Assembly (NCBI RefSeq): GCF_900167435.1
Contig: NZ_FUWS01000012.1
Coordinates: forward strand, 68,323 to 132,322
DNA: 64,000 bases
Reading direction: 5' to 3'
Source: Marinactinospora thermotolerans DSM 45154
GTDB lineage: Bacteria > Actinomycetota > Actinomycetes > Streptosporangiales > Streptosporangiaceae
Shown here: positions 1 to 7,879 of the stretch, in pieces
How the letters are laid out: every line of letters begins with the position of its first letter
Numbering within the stretch: the first letter of the stretch is position 1
Notes under the pieces: model-generated
The model's input: only the letters and a program-made list of their open reading frames with translations
What the model was told of the DNA's origin: nothing
Database searches by the model: none
Program-made: the position numbers and the translations under genes

Positions 1-1000
1 ATGCCGTGTTCGAGCATGCGCGCGGCGTCGATCTGCTCGGCGAGGGCGATGGGCGCCTCGACCCCGGCCTCGCGGATGTGCGCGTCCATGTCACGGGCGT
101 GGGCGAGCTTGCGCCCGACGTCCTTGCTGGCCTTGGCCGGCGGGACGAGCTTCATCCGCAGGGAGACCTCGACGGGGAAGGGTAGGGCGTCGGCGTAGTG
201 CAGCCAGGGTTCCCCGTCGGGGAAGGGCATGAGGTCGGGGAAGCGGGAGAAGGAGAGGTAGGCCACGTGGGTGGAGCCGTTGGGCTGTTCCAGTCGCAGC
301 ATGGAACGCCCGTTGTGCAGCACCCCTTCGACGAGCGCCTCGATCTCGCCCTTGCCCCAGGTGCGGCGCCCCGTCGCGGAGGGGCGGGGTTCCTCGATGC
401 TGCCGGTGACGGCGTGGCGGATGAGCCAGGCGATCTCGGTGCTGGTGGCGTGCCGGGCGTGCAGGGAGCTGGCGGCGAGGGCCCGGCCCAGGCGTTCGGC
501 CTGTTCGGTCCAGCGGGCGATCTCCTTGTCGTCGATCGCGTCGTCCTCCAGGCCGAGGACCTGCTCGGTGCGCTGGTAGGCGGAGAAGAGCTGGGCGAAC
601 ATCCCTTGGGAGAGCTGGGCCCGCACGCCGCGCTGGCCGAGCCGGACACCGAGGTAGACCTCCTTGGTCCAGAAGTCCTTGGCCCAGACGTGGCGGTACA
701 TCTCGTCGAGGTAGTCGTACCAGCCGGGCCCGGAGTCGGAGGTGCGGTCGAGGCGGGTGGCCCAGTCGGCCGCGGGGTAGGTGCGGTGGGCGACGCGCAG
801 GTGGACCTCGGCGTCGGGCATGCGGATCGCGGCGAGGGCGATGGTGATGTTGGTGGCGAGCGCTTCGCGTTCCTCGGGGGTGGAGAACTCGTAGGACACC
901 GTGGGTAGCCGGAAGTAGGCCCAGGCTTCGACGTCGCTCAGCAGGACGCGATCGTCGAAGTAGCGGACCGCCAGGCGGCTGGCGCCCCTGCTGCCGTTCA
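1..1000 (-). CDS. VirB4/TraC-like conjugal transfer ATPase, N-terminal part (runs off the window)
   Basis: About 333 residues are visible from an ATG at 1000; the frame is open to base 1, so the C-terminal part with the expected Walker motifs lies outside the window. The visible part begins MNGSRGASRLAVRYFDDRVL and continues with a soluble alpha/beta N-terminal domain (AWAYFRLPTVSYEF, later HVAYLSFSRFPDLMPFPDGE). This resembles the N-terminal domain of actinobacterial VirB4/TraC-like ATPases (SCO6880-like cluster) that power type IV secretion channels at the inner membrane. It is the last visible gene of the Tcp-like cluster, 257 bp after the TcpE/ParA fusion gene. No ATPase motif is visible here, so the assignment rests on domain style and on the Tcp-type neighbours. 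Confidence 0.6.
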
Positions 1001-1257
1001 TCGGTTGTCCTCCTGCGGAGTCGCGGTACCGGGTTCGTGGGCACGGGAAGGGTGGTCCGGGGATGCCCCGGGACAGTGGTACCCGTGTGGTGGCCTGTGG
1101 AAGCCGTGGACACGCCGTCCGGCCGGGGACGGGCGGTGGGAAACGGACGTGGTCCCGTTCGCGTCCACGGTTCCGCCGCCTGTGGTGGGGACGTCCGGCG
1201 GGCGCGGAGCACGACGGTGGGCCGGCAGGGCGAAGGCCACGGCCCGCCTCGCCCGGG

Positions 1258-4200
1258 TCACCTCTGCGCCTCCGAGGCGACCCGGGACCCTCCGGCGCCA
1301 CCGTGCCCGCCGGTGAATCCGGTGACGATGACACCGGCGAGGGCGGCGTGGGCGCGACGTGTGGTGGCACGCAGCGTGGTGACGTCGACGACGCCACGCG
1401 CGGCGGCCAGGTGGTCGTCCCAAGGGACGCGCACGATCGCGCGGCAGCGACCTCGGGCGACCTGTTCCGCGGCGTCGACGTCGGCGAGGCTGCGCCTGCT
1501 GACGCCGTTGATGACGACGATGGCCTTGGCGCGCAGGTCGGCGTAGCCATGGCCGTCCAGCCACTCGAAGGTCATGGCGACCGCGCGCGCGGCGTCGGCG
1601 CTGGCCGGCGCGACGAGCACGAGCGCGTCGACGATCGGCAGGGCGCGTGCGACACCGGTGGCCGCCGGGTCGAGCAGGGTGATCTCGTAGAAGCGTTCCA
1701 GCAGCCCGGTCAGTCCGGCGTAGTCGCGGTCGTCGAGCGTCTGCACGTAGGGGTCGTCGAGGGTGGTCACGACCTCCAGGCCGGTGCTGGACTGCGAGGT
1801 GTACTGACGCATGCCGAGATAGCCCTGGACCCCGCCGGTGTTGGCCAGGAGCGAGGTGAGTGTCTCGGGGGTCTCGGTGCGGATGCGCCGGGACAGGCCC
1901 GTGCCGCCGGGGTTGACGTCGACGGCCACGACCGGACGGTCGCGGTGCTCGGCGAGGGTGTGGCCGAGCATCAGGGTGGTCACGGTCTGGCCGGCGCCGC
2001 CGGTGCAGCCGAGCACGACGATGCGCCGGCTCCCCTCGAAGGGGGCGCGCAGCCGTTCCAGGTCGGCGGCTGGCAGGTCGGTGCGGGACTGGACGGCGTT
2101 GCCTCCGGTGACGACGCGGGCGAGACGCCGCCATCCGCGCGTCCCCGAGTCGGGTGTGTCGGAGGGCGCCGACCGCTCGGTTCTGCCACGGGCGGGCCAT
2201 CCGGCGCCGGTGCGACGGCCGACCGGATCGTCGTCCGGAGCGGCGGCGCCGGGCAACGCCTCCTGTTCGCCGGTGCCGTGGTCGAGTTGGAGCTCGGGTT
2301 TTTTGTTGCCGGCCGCGCTGGAGGGTCGCTCCTGGGGGCCGTTGGGGGTGGGGACGCCGTTGGGCGGGGTGAAGAGGCGGCTGAGCCTGCGGGCGTTGTC
2401 GGTGACGCGGGAGAAGACGCCCCCTCCGGTCCGGTCGCCGCGTTCGTCACCCGTCGGGGCGTCCTCTTCCTGCCCGGCCGCGGGCTGGGGTCCGGTGCCG
2501 GCGGAACGGACGGTGCGCGAGAGCCGGCCGGAGCGGCGCGGTTCGCCGTGGTCGTCGGGGGTGGCGGCCTCCTCGCGGGCCTCGGGTCCGCCCGTGTCCC
2601 GGCGGTCGCGGGCCTGGAAGGCGGCGCGTTCGGCGGCTTCGAGCTGTTCCAGCGTCCGGCGCGGCCGGGGGTCGGTGATGTCGCTGAGGCTTTCGTGCTC
2701 GCCGGTGCCGTGGTCGAGTTCCAGGACGGGCTTGACCGGGAGCAGCAACGGGGCGACGGCCGGTTCCCGCGCCGTGTCGTCAGCGGCCCGGGGGGTCGAG
2801 GGCTGTGGGGTCTCCTCCGTCTTGGGGGTGTCGTCCGTGACGGGAGTGTCGTCTCGGGGGGTGGCCGCGCGCTCGGAGAGGGACTCCTCGTCGGTTTCGG
2901 CCCGCCCGGCCTCGCGGTCCTGCCCCGTGCTCTCGGCCGGTTCGGGGGCGTGCTCCTCCTCGGCCTTGTCAACGGCCCGGCCCTCGACGGGGTCGTGCGC
3001 GTCCGCGTGTTCGCCAGCGTCGTATCCGGTTCGTACCGGTTCCTCGGCGGAGGCGGTGGGCGCCGTCGCCGACGCGGTGGTGTCGGCGGTGGGCTTGGGA
3101 GCGCGCCGGTAGTGGACGACGTCGATACGGGGCCAGGTGGTGGCGCTCGCTTCGGCGTCCTCCTCCGTCCGGGAGGTGGCCGACACGGTCGCGGCCGTGG
3201 TGTCCGGTGCGGGCGCGGCCTCCTGCGGGACGTCCGGTCCGGTCGTGGGCCTATCGTCGGCTTTCTCGTCGTCCGGTCCCTGTTCGCGTGGAGCGGTGCC
3301 GTGCCTCTCGTCGCCCTCCGTGCCGGAGCCGGCCGGAGGAAGGTCCCAGGGGGCGGCGTGCGGGCGGGGGCGGGGCCGGCCGACCCGTTCCTGCTCCCGT
3401 GCCTCCTCCGGGCCGGCGGGATCGCCGAGCCCGCGCGCGACGGAGGGCGGCGGGGCGGGCTCGACGGTGGACCGTTCGCGGTCCAACCGCCGGGTGACGG
3501 CCGCGCTCTGGACGCGACCGCGCAGACGCCGACGCGCTTCGGCGCCGTGCCACGGGTCGCCTTCGGGGGCCGGTTCCCTTCCGGGGGCCTCGGCTCCACG
3601 GCGGGCCTCGGCCCGCTCCTTCGGGGTGCTGATGTCGGCGGGACGCGAGTAGCCGTTGGCCTCTGGGACGCGGGGCGTCTCCGTCCCCTCGTCCGCCCGC
3701 GCGGTCTCGTGGACGGCCATGGCCGATTCGCGGTCCGACACCGAAGGATCCGGTGCCGCCATGATCTCCTCGGCGCGCCGCCGCGCGATGAGGCGCTCGG
3801 GGTCGGGATCGGGGACGCGCATGGGAGCGGTGTCGCCGGTGGTGTAGGCCACCTTGGAGGACAGCGGCCACGGGGTCTCACCAGAGGGGGTGCGCAGCGC
3901 CGTGAACCAGGCGTCGTTCTCGCGTTCCTCCTCGGCTTCGCGCAGCTCCTCGGAGGTGCCGGGCCTCGGCGGGGGCGCGACCTCCCGGGCGCGTGTCTCG
4001 CGGCCGTCGCCTCCGAAGGGGTCGGGGGCGTCGTCGCGGTGGCGGGTGGTGGCGAGCTCGGTGCGCTCGGCGGCGGGGACGGCCGGGGAGGCGGTGGGCA
4101 CGGCCTCGGTGTCCTCGGCCTGCGGGCGTGGCAGGGCGAACCCGAAGTAGTTGAGGACCTTGCGGCCCAGGGAGCGCCGGTCTGAGGGGGCGGCCGCACG

Positions 4201-4809
4201 ATCGGCGCTCCCTTCGCGCTCCTCGTCCGTGGCGGGACGAGAGGAAGATCGGGGGGCGTTTCGGGGTCCGGTCTCGACGGCGGGGTGGAGCACCACCTCG
4301 GCGTGGTCCTCGGCCGTGGGGACGGCGAGGTCGGTGGCCGTGGTCTCGCGCTCTTCCACCTCGCGCTCCTCGACGGGCCCGCGCGCGCGTCCGCGCCCGC
4401 GGGCCGCCCGGCCTCCGACCGCGGGCAGGGGTCCGGCATCGGGATGGCGATGCCAGACCCTGACCGCGACGGTGACCTCGGTGGGTTCGTACTGGGGGGC
4501 GAGTCGGGTGTAGACGCGCGCCTCGGCGAGGAAGCGCGCCTGTGACAGCAGTAGTTCGGTGAGCCGTTTGCCCTCGATGACGGGCCGGGTCGCGAAGAAC
4601 GCGATCACCAGTGGCGGCACCAGCCACAGAACGTGCCAGGGCGTCTGGAAGGGGACGCGTAGCACGCTCATGAGAAAGGCCCAGACGATGGACACACCCA
4701 GCCACACACCGAAGGTGACCAGCGGAAGCGGCCTGGGCAGCCGGAAATCGTACAGCTTGTAGAGCCGTTTCTCGATCCGCCAGATATTGGTGTAGGTGGG
4801 TAGATCCAC
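1258..4809 (-). CDS. TcpE-like membrane domain fused to a ParA/MinD-like domain through a long disordered linker
   Basis: 1183 residues from a GTG start preceded by GGAGG eight bases upstream; the start lies 12 bp after the TcpD-like gene. Residues 1-110 (YTNIWRIEKRLYKLYDFRLP, then two membrane segments at about 30-70) look like a TcpE-type conjugation membrane protein. Residues about 115-920 are highly charged, low-complexity and probably disordered, and contain two copies of an LDHGTGE motif (near 695 and 838). Residues about 925-1175 are a SIMIBI/ParA-MinD-like domain beginning RIVVLGCTGGAGQTVTT. The P-loop lacks both usual lysines: GGAGQT stands where GGxGKT is expected. An AVDVNPGGTG segment follows, as in MinD-like proteins. 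The role is inferred: coupling of a transfer-channel membrane component to a nucleotide-binding or pseudo-ATPase module. Conjugation context is good; enzymatic activity is doubtful. Confidence 0.75.
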   Translation of the reverse strand: MDLPTYTNIWRIEKRLYKLYDFRLPRPLPLVTFGVWLGVSIVWAFLMSVLRVPFQTPWHVLWLVPPLVIAFFATRPVIEGKRLTELLLSQARFLAEARVYTRLAPQYEPTEVTVAVRVWHRHPDAGPLPAVGGRAARGRGRARGPVEEREVEERETTATDLAVPTAEDHAEVVLHPAVETGPRNAPRSSSRPATDEEREGSADRAAAPSDRRSLGRKVLNYFGFALPRPQAEDTEAVPTASPAVPAAERTELATTRHRDDAPDPFGGDGRETRAREVAPPPRPGTSEELREAEEERENDAWFTALRTPSGETPWPLSSKVAYTTGDTAPMRVPDPDPERLIARRRAEEIMAAPDPSVSDRESAMAVHETARADEGTETPRVPEANGYSRPADISTPKERAEARRGAEAPGREPAPEGDPWHGAEARRRLRGRVQSAAVTRRLDRERSTVEPAPPPSVARGLGDPAGPEEAREQERVGRPRPRPHAAPWDLPPAGSGTEGDERHGTAPREQGPDDEKADDRPTTGPDVPQEAAPAPDTTAATVSATSRTEEDAEASATTWPRIDVVHYRRAPKPTADTTASATAPTASAEEPVRTGYDAGEHADAHDPVEGRAVDKAEEEHAPEPAESTGQDREAGRAETDEESLSERAATPRDDTPVTDDTPKTEETPQPSTPRAADDTAREPAVAPLLLPVKPVLELDHGTGEHESLSDITDPRPRRTLEQLEAAERAAFQARDRRDTGGPEAREEAATPDDHGEPRRSGRLSRTVRSAGTGPQPAAGQEEDAPTGDERGDRTGGGVFSRVTDNARRLSRLFTPPNGVPTPNGPQERPSSAAGNKKPELQLDHGTGEQEALPGAAAPDDDPVGRRTGAGWPARGRTERSAPSDTPDSGTRGWRRLARVVTGGNAVQSRTDLPAADLERLRAPFEGSRRIVVLGCTGGAGQTVTTLMLGHTLAEHRDRPVVAVDVNPGGTGLSRRIRTETPETLTSLLANTGGVQGYLGMRQYTSQSSTGLEVVTTLDDPYVQTLDDRDYAGLTGLLERFYEITLLDPAATGVARALPIVDALVLVAPASADAARAVAMTFEWLDGHGYADLRAKAIVVINGVSRRSLADVDAAEQVARGRCRAIVRVPWDDHLAAARGVVDVTTLRATTRRAHAALAGVIVTGFTGGHGGAGGSRVASEAQR

Positions 4810-4821
4810 GTCCAGGGCCTC

Positions 4822-5136
4822 CTACTCGGTCTGCACGCCCATCGCCCGGGCAATGGCCACGGCGATGACCTCGATGATCCCCGGCACATAGAAGACGATC
4901 CCGATGAAGATCGCCAGGATGATGAATTGCGCGAACCTCGTGATCTCCCGCGTGAACAGGAAGAAGATCGCCACGATGGACACGATCACGAGGAACAGCG
5001 GCCCGAAGAAGCCGCGTAGCCAGTCGGCGAGCCCGGAGGTGTCGGGTCCGTCCGTCACGGTGCTCTCGGCACCCGCCAGGACGAGGGGGCCGATGTCGGC
5101 GGCGGTCTGCGCCGCGTCGGAAAGCAGGGGGAGCAT
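4822..5136 (-). CDS. Small TcpD-like conjugation membrane protein
   Basis: 104 residues. The N-terminal stretch is polar (MLPLLSDAAQTAADIGPLVL), followed by two strongly hydrophobic segments at about 45-65 (FGPLFLVIVSIVAIFFLF) and 70-95 (AQFIILAIFIGIVFYVPGII). Size, topology and position between TcpC-like and TcpE-like genes fit the small TcpD-type membrane protein of Gram-positive conjugation systems; a VirB2/TrbC-like pilin is an alternative. The ATG directly follows the TAA of a 12-codon ORF. Its Shine-Dalgarno (GAGGGAGG on the coding strand, about 5148-5155) lies inside that ORF, suggesting coupled translation. Confidence 0.55.
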   Translation of the reverse strand: MLPLLSDAAQTAADIGPLVLAGAESTVTDGPDTSGLADWLRGFFGPLFLVIVSIVAIFFLFTREITRFAQFIILAIFIGIVFYVPGIIEVIAVAIARAMGVQTE

Positions 5137-5175
5137 TTAGCGGACGCCCTCCCTCGTCTCGAATGTGAATTTCAT
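5137..5175 (-). CDS. 12-codon leader ORF directly abutting the TcpD-like gene
   Basis: ATG at 5175 with a good Shine-Dalgarno (GAGGAG on the coding strand, 5183-5188, spacer 7) encodes MKFTFETREGVR and stops with TAA at 5139-5137. The next base starts the ATG of the TcpD-like gene (TAA|ATG, no gap). The Shine-Dalgarno of the downstream gene lies inside this ORF, so ribosomes finishing it would uncover or directly re-use that start. The product is too short for homology-based assignment; a coupling or leader peptide is the most likely role. Confidence reflects the arrangement, not proof of translation. Confidence 0.4.
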   Translation of the reverse strand: MKFTFETREGVR

Positions 5176-5221
5176 GATCGTTCTCCTCACTGATGCCTGT
5201 GCCGGCTCACCATCATGGCGG

Positions 5222-6193
5222 TCACGAGCCGAAGGAGTTCGAGGCACCCTGGATATCGCGCACGTACCAGTCGCCGTCCCTGACGACGGTCAGACGGTAG
5301 CTCTGGGAGAGGTCGGCCTCGCTCCCGGCCAGCCGCCACACGACGGTGGCCCGGACCTGGCGGACGTCCTCGCCTCCGGAACCGCCCGCGGGTACCACCA
5401 CGTCGCGGAGTTGCGCGAAGGTCAGCGTGTCGGCGGGCAGAGGGGTGATCCGCGCCTCGGACTCGACATAGCGGGAGAGGTGTTCGGGGGTCTCTGCGTA
5501 GGCCTCGAAAAAGCCCTCGAGGATCGGTTCGAGCTCACCACGGGCCTGGGCGTCGGTCTCGCCCTCGGAGGTGGCGGGCAGCTCGGCCCGGCCCGGCGCC
5601 GCAAGCAGGGCGGGCTCGCCGGAGACGACGAGCTCGTCGCCGCCCGGGGCCGCGTAGACCGGGACGTCCAGGCTCATGGGGGTGTCGTTGACGTCGGCGC
5701 TGACCCGGACGACGGCGTTGTTCTCGTCCTGGACGTCGACGCCGAGGACTTCGATGTTCTCGCCGGTGAGGGCGGCGCCGTCGAGGGCGAGGGCGCTGGC
5801 CCGCCCCTCGGGCACGAACTCGGCGAGCGCCGCGGCGCGCTCCTGGGCCTGGTCGGGGTCGGCGTTGAGGTAGGCGTGGGAGAAGCGCAGGGCGAACGCC
5901 GCCGCCGCGGTCTCGGGGAAGTCGACGGTCTCGGTGGCCTCGGAGTCGCCGGCCGGGGCTTGGGCGATCCCCGATCGGAAGGGCATCCAGATTCCGTTGA
6001 TCAGGACGACGAGGATGAAGGCCCACAGGAGGGCCCGGCCGACCCAGACCCACCAGCGTCCCCCCGCTCCCGCCCGGGGGCGACGGGGACGGCGGCCCTT
6101 GACCGGGGCGTCGTCCCAGGCGTCGGCCGGTGGCGCGGAGGAGACGCCCTCGTCCAGGGCACCGCCGCGCCTCGCGGTCGACTTGCGAGCCAT
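5222..6193 (-). CDS. TcpC-like conjugal transfer protein
   Basis: 323 residues from the ATG at 6193, which has GGAGG on the coding strand seven bases upstream. The N-terminus is basic and cytoplasmic (MARKSTARRGG, KGRRPRRPRAG), followed by one membrane segment (WVGRALLWAFILVVLING, about 52-70) and a large extracytoplasmic part of about 250 residues with two NTF2-like repeats. The second ends WRLAGSEADLSQSYRLTVVRDGDWYVRDI. This is the architecture of TcpC of the pCW3 system and of actinobacterial TcpC-family proteins, VirB8-like scaffolds of the transfer channel. It is the first gene of the visible tcp-like operon. Confidence 0.7.
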   Translation of the reverse strand: MARKSTARRGGALDEGVSSAPPADAWDDAPVKGRRPRRPRAGAGGRWWVWVGRALLWAFILVVLINGIWMPFRSGIAQAPAGDSEATETVDFPETAAAAFALRFSHAYLNADPDQAQERAAALAEFVPEGRASALALDGAALTGENIEVLGVDVQDENNAVVRVSADVNDTPMSLDVPVYAAPGGDELVVSGEPALLAAPGRAELPATSEGETDAQARGELEPILEGFFEAYAETPEHLSRYVESEARITPLPADTLTFAQLRDVVVPAGGSGGEDVRQVRATVVWRLAGSEADLSQSYRLTVVRDGDWYVRDIQGASNSFGS

Positions 6194-6369
6194 CACGCCT
6201 CCATCCACCCCAGACGCGCCGTCGCCGGCGGCCGAGTTCGTCCGTCGCCTGCCTGTCCCATCCTCTATGGTGCGGCATGACCCGGGATCTCCATCGCCAT
6301 TACGGGATGGTGTTTCTTCCCGGACTCCTGCTTCTTGCCCGCACCACATTCCAGCAAAGCCACATGACC

Positions 6370-6384
6370 GGGTATTTCATACCC
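6370..6384. repeat. Inverted repeat GGGTAT-TTC-ATACCC
   Basis: Perfect 6-bp arms with a 3-bp spacer, about 175 bp upstream of the tcpC-like start in the AT-richer part of the intergenic region. It is compatible with a repressor operator for the tcp-like operon. No cognate regulator is visible. Confidence 0.4.
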
Positions 6385-6420
6385 AATCGGAGAAATTAGG
6401 TTGACCCGATGGCGCGTTGC

Positions 6421-6473
6421 TGGCTGTCCGGAAAGGAGAGAATCACCTTTCCGTTAGCCAAGTGTTACCTTGG
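6421..6473. repeat. Nested inverted repeats (possible operator, small RNA or transfer-origin-like structure)
   Basis: CGGAAAGG (6429-6436) pairs perfectly with CCTTTCCG (6446-6453) across a 9-base loop. The outer TGGCT (6421-6425) and AGCCA (6456-6460) extend the stem after a small internal bulge. An overlapping second repeat, CCAAG-TGTTAC-CTTGG, runs 6458-6473. Such nested repeats next to conjugation genes can be regulatory sites or part of an origin of transfer; the sequence alone does not decide. Confidence 0.4.
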
Positions 6474-6660
6474 AGGATCTTTTAGCGAAGAGGGCTCAAC
6501 ATTCCCGGTTATTCCAACTCAGGCAACCCCATCTTCCGAGGTCGGACCTGGGGATGTCGAGGACACGCACGCCCCTGTGGACAACCCCCCGCCCCCATCC
6601 GCCCGCCCCGGAGAGGGCGTCGGATACCGACGCGGGACGCCCACAGGTCCGGACCGGGAG

Positions 6661-6719
6661 CGGAGGTGATCTCGCTCTCCCCTCCGCCCTGCCCCGGAAG
6701 AACACAAATTCGGGGCAGG
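6661..6719. repeat. Two consecutive hairpin-forming repeats
   Basis: CGGAGG (6661-6666) can pair with CCTCCG (6681-6686). CCTGCCCCG (6688-6696) pairs perfectly with CGGGGCAGG (6711-6719) across a 14-base A-rich loop. No gene overlaps them. Function unknown; they may belong to a leader or terminator. Confidence 0.35.
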
Positions 6720-6939
6720 ACGCCAGAAACGCCCCAGAGGGCCGGATCCTCCCCGTCACACGAGACCGCCGGGGCGGCCGCCCCGGCCTCCCCCATCGTC
6801 ATGGCGGCGAGGCGCGGACCATCCGCCCGAAGACCGGTCCGGCCGGGCGGCGCGTGGCACACCTCTCCCCCTTCAGCTCCGCCGCAACGGCGTCAAAGGG
6901 CCAAGGATCCATGGCCGGCGCGGGAGGGCGGGAGCCCCG

Positions 6940-7488
6940 TCAGGCCGCCCGCCATTCGGGGGCGAGCACCGACCAGACCTCGATGTCCTGACGCTCCCCC
7001 CGATGCAGGTGGCTCTGGCGCAGCACGCCCTCCCGCGTCATCCCGAGCCGCCGGGCCACGGCGATGCTGGGCTCGTTCGCCGTGGAGACCAGCCACTCGA
7101 CCCGGTGGAAGCCCCGTTCCCTGATGACCCAGTCGATGATCACGCGCGCGGCCCGGGTCACCAGTCCCCGGCCGACCGCCGCCGGCTCCAACCAGCAGCC
7201 GGCCTCGGCCGTGCCCTGCCCGGCGTCCATCACGCGGAAGAGGACCCCGCCGACGAGCCTGTCGTCGGCCCAGATGCCGTAGATCCGGCCGGTGTCGGCG
7301 GCGGCCCGGTCGGCGTACCTCTGGAGGAACGCGCGGCTGGACTCCAGGTCGGTGACGGCGTCGGCGAGGCCGACGTGCCTCCCGATGTGCTCGCGTCCGC
7401 GGTCCATGTGGGCCAGGAACTCCTCGGCCCGCCATGGTTCCAGCGGACGCAGTCGGGCACCGTCGTCTCCCAGGGACACCTCGTACAT
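6940..7488 (-). CDS. GNAT family N-acetyltransferase (RimJ/RimL type)
   Basis: 182 residues starting MYEVSLGDDGARLRPLEPW; the coding strand has GGAAGGTG just before the ATG at 7488. The acetyl-CoA binding region is seen at AVGRGLVTRAARVIIDWV (R-x-x-G-x-G/A type loop) after the beta-strand GCWLEPA. The C-terminal FHRVEWLVSTANEPSIAVARRLGMTREGVLR is the classic RimJ/RimL ending. It probably acetylates a protein N-terminus or a small amine; the substrate is unknown. It stands alone, downstream of a gene-free stretch that contains a ychF 3'-end remnant. Confidence 0.85.
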   Translation of the reverse strand: MYEVSLGDDGARLRPLEPWRAEEFLAHMDRGREHIGRHVGLADAVTDLESSRAFLQRYADRAAADTGRIYGIWADDRLVGGVLFRVMDAGQGTAEAGCWLEPAAVGRGLVTRAARVIIDWVIRERGFHRVEWLVSTANEPSIAVARRLGMTREGVLRQSHLHRGERQDIEVWSVLAPEWRAA

Positions 7489-7843
7489 CTTCACCTTCCG
7501 CCACATCGAGCCCGCAACGCGAAGGATCTTCGCATAAGCGGCATCCCAACGCCTGGGATTTTCACCCGCGGCCCGCTCCGGGGAAGGCCGCCCGATCCGG
7601 AAGGACCGCACCTCCACCCGCCCGACCGGCGCAGAACCATAGGAGGGAAAGGGCCGAACCTGACGGTCCGGCCCCATTGGGCTCCCCTGTCCCGAGCGAA
7701 GGCCACCCGAGGAGTCACACGTTGAAGCGGAACTCCCGCCACAACGCCCCCACCTGCGGAAACGCACCCTTTCGAGGTCGTATCCAGCACAGATCCAGCA
7801 CGGTAGCGGCCCACCCGGCACCCTGGAGCGCGACAATGAGCCG
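7489..7843. other. Intergenic region carrying a ychF 3'-end remnant
   Basis: No gene is recognisable. The notable content is the 22-bp copy of the ychF 3' end at 7715-7736. The remainder (7489-7714 and 7737-7843) shows no motif or codon bias I can support. Confidence 0.5.
7715..7736 (-). repeat. Diverged copy of the ychF 3' end (candidate attachment-site scar)
   Basis: Matches 8528-8549, the stop end of ychF, at 19 of 22 positions in the same orientation. Read on the minus strand it encodes EFRFNV and a TGA stop, exactly as ychF does. The three differences are all synonymous (GAG/GAA, CGC/CGG, AAC/AAT). The toxin-antitoxin genes lie between the two copies. Confidence 0.65.
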
Positions 7844-7872
7844 TTGTGTACACTTGCGACACTCGGTACTCT
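7844..7872 (+). promoter_or_regulatory. Candidate promoter of the toxin-antitoxin operon (leaderless)
   Basis: TTGTGT (7844-7849), 17-bp spacer, TACTCT (7867-7872). The antitoxin ATG is at 7880, about where transcription should begin, and no Shine-Dalgarno lies in front of it. A leaderless mRNA is therefore likely, a common arrangement in actinobacteria. Confidence 0.5.
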
Positions 7873-7879
7873 TGTGCGC

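Larger units (their letters stand above)
6194..6939. other. 746-bp gene-free region upstream of the tcp-like operon, rich in inverted repeats
   Basis: I see no convincing gene. The part at 6280-6490 is noticeably more AT-rich than its surroundings and holds several inverted repeats, described separately. It must contain the promoter of the tcp-like operon, transcribed leftwards. The part at 6490-6930 is GC-rich with further short hairpins and no coding signature. In a conjugation setting this is also where a transfer origin could sit, but no relaxase gene or known nick motif is visible. Confidence 0.5.

Noticed and set aside
1063-4185. Very long plus-strand open frame (about 1040 codons) opposite the TcpE/ParA fusion
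   Set aside because: Gly/Arg/Val-rich antisense product typical of high-GC shadow frames; the minus-strand frame has the domains and ribosome-binding site.
6496-6759. Small minus-strand ORF in the region upstream of tcpC
   Set aside because: No ribosome-binding site, composition like shadow frames, spans hairpin repeats.
6194-6939. Defined oriT
   Set aside because: Inverted repeats exist, but there is no relaxase gene and no recognised nick motif in the window.
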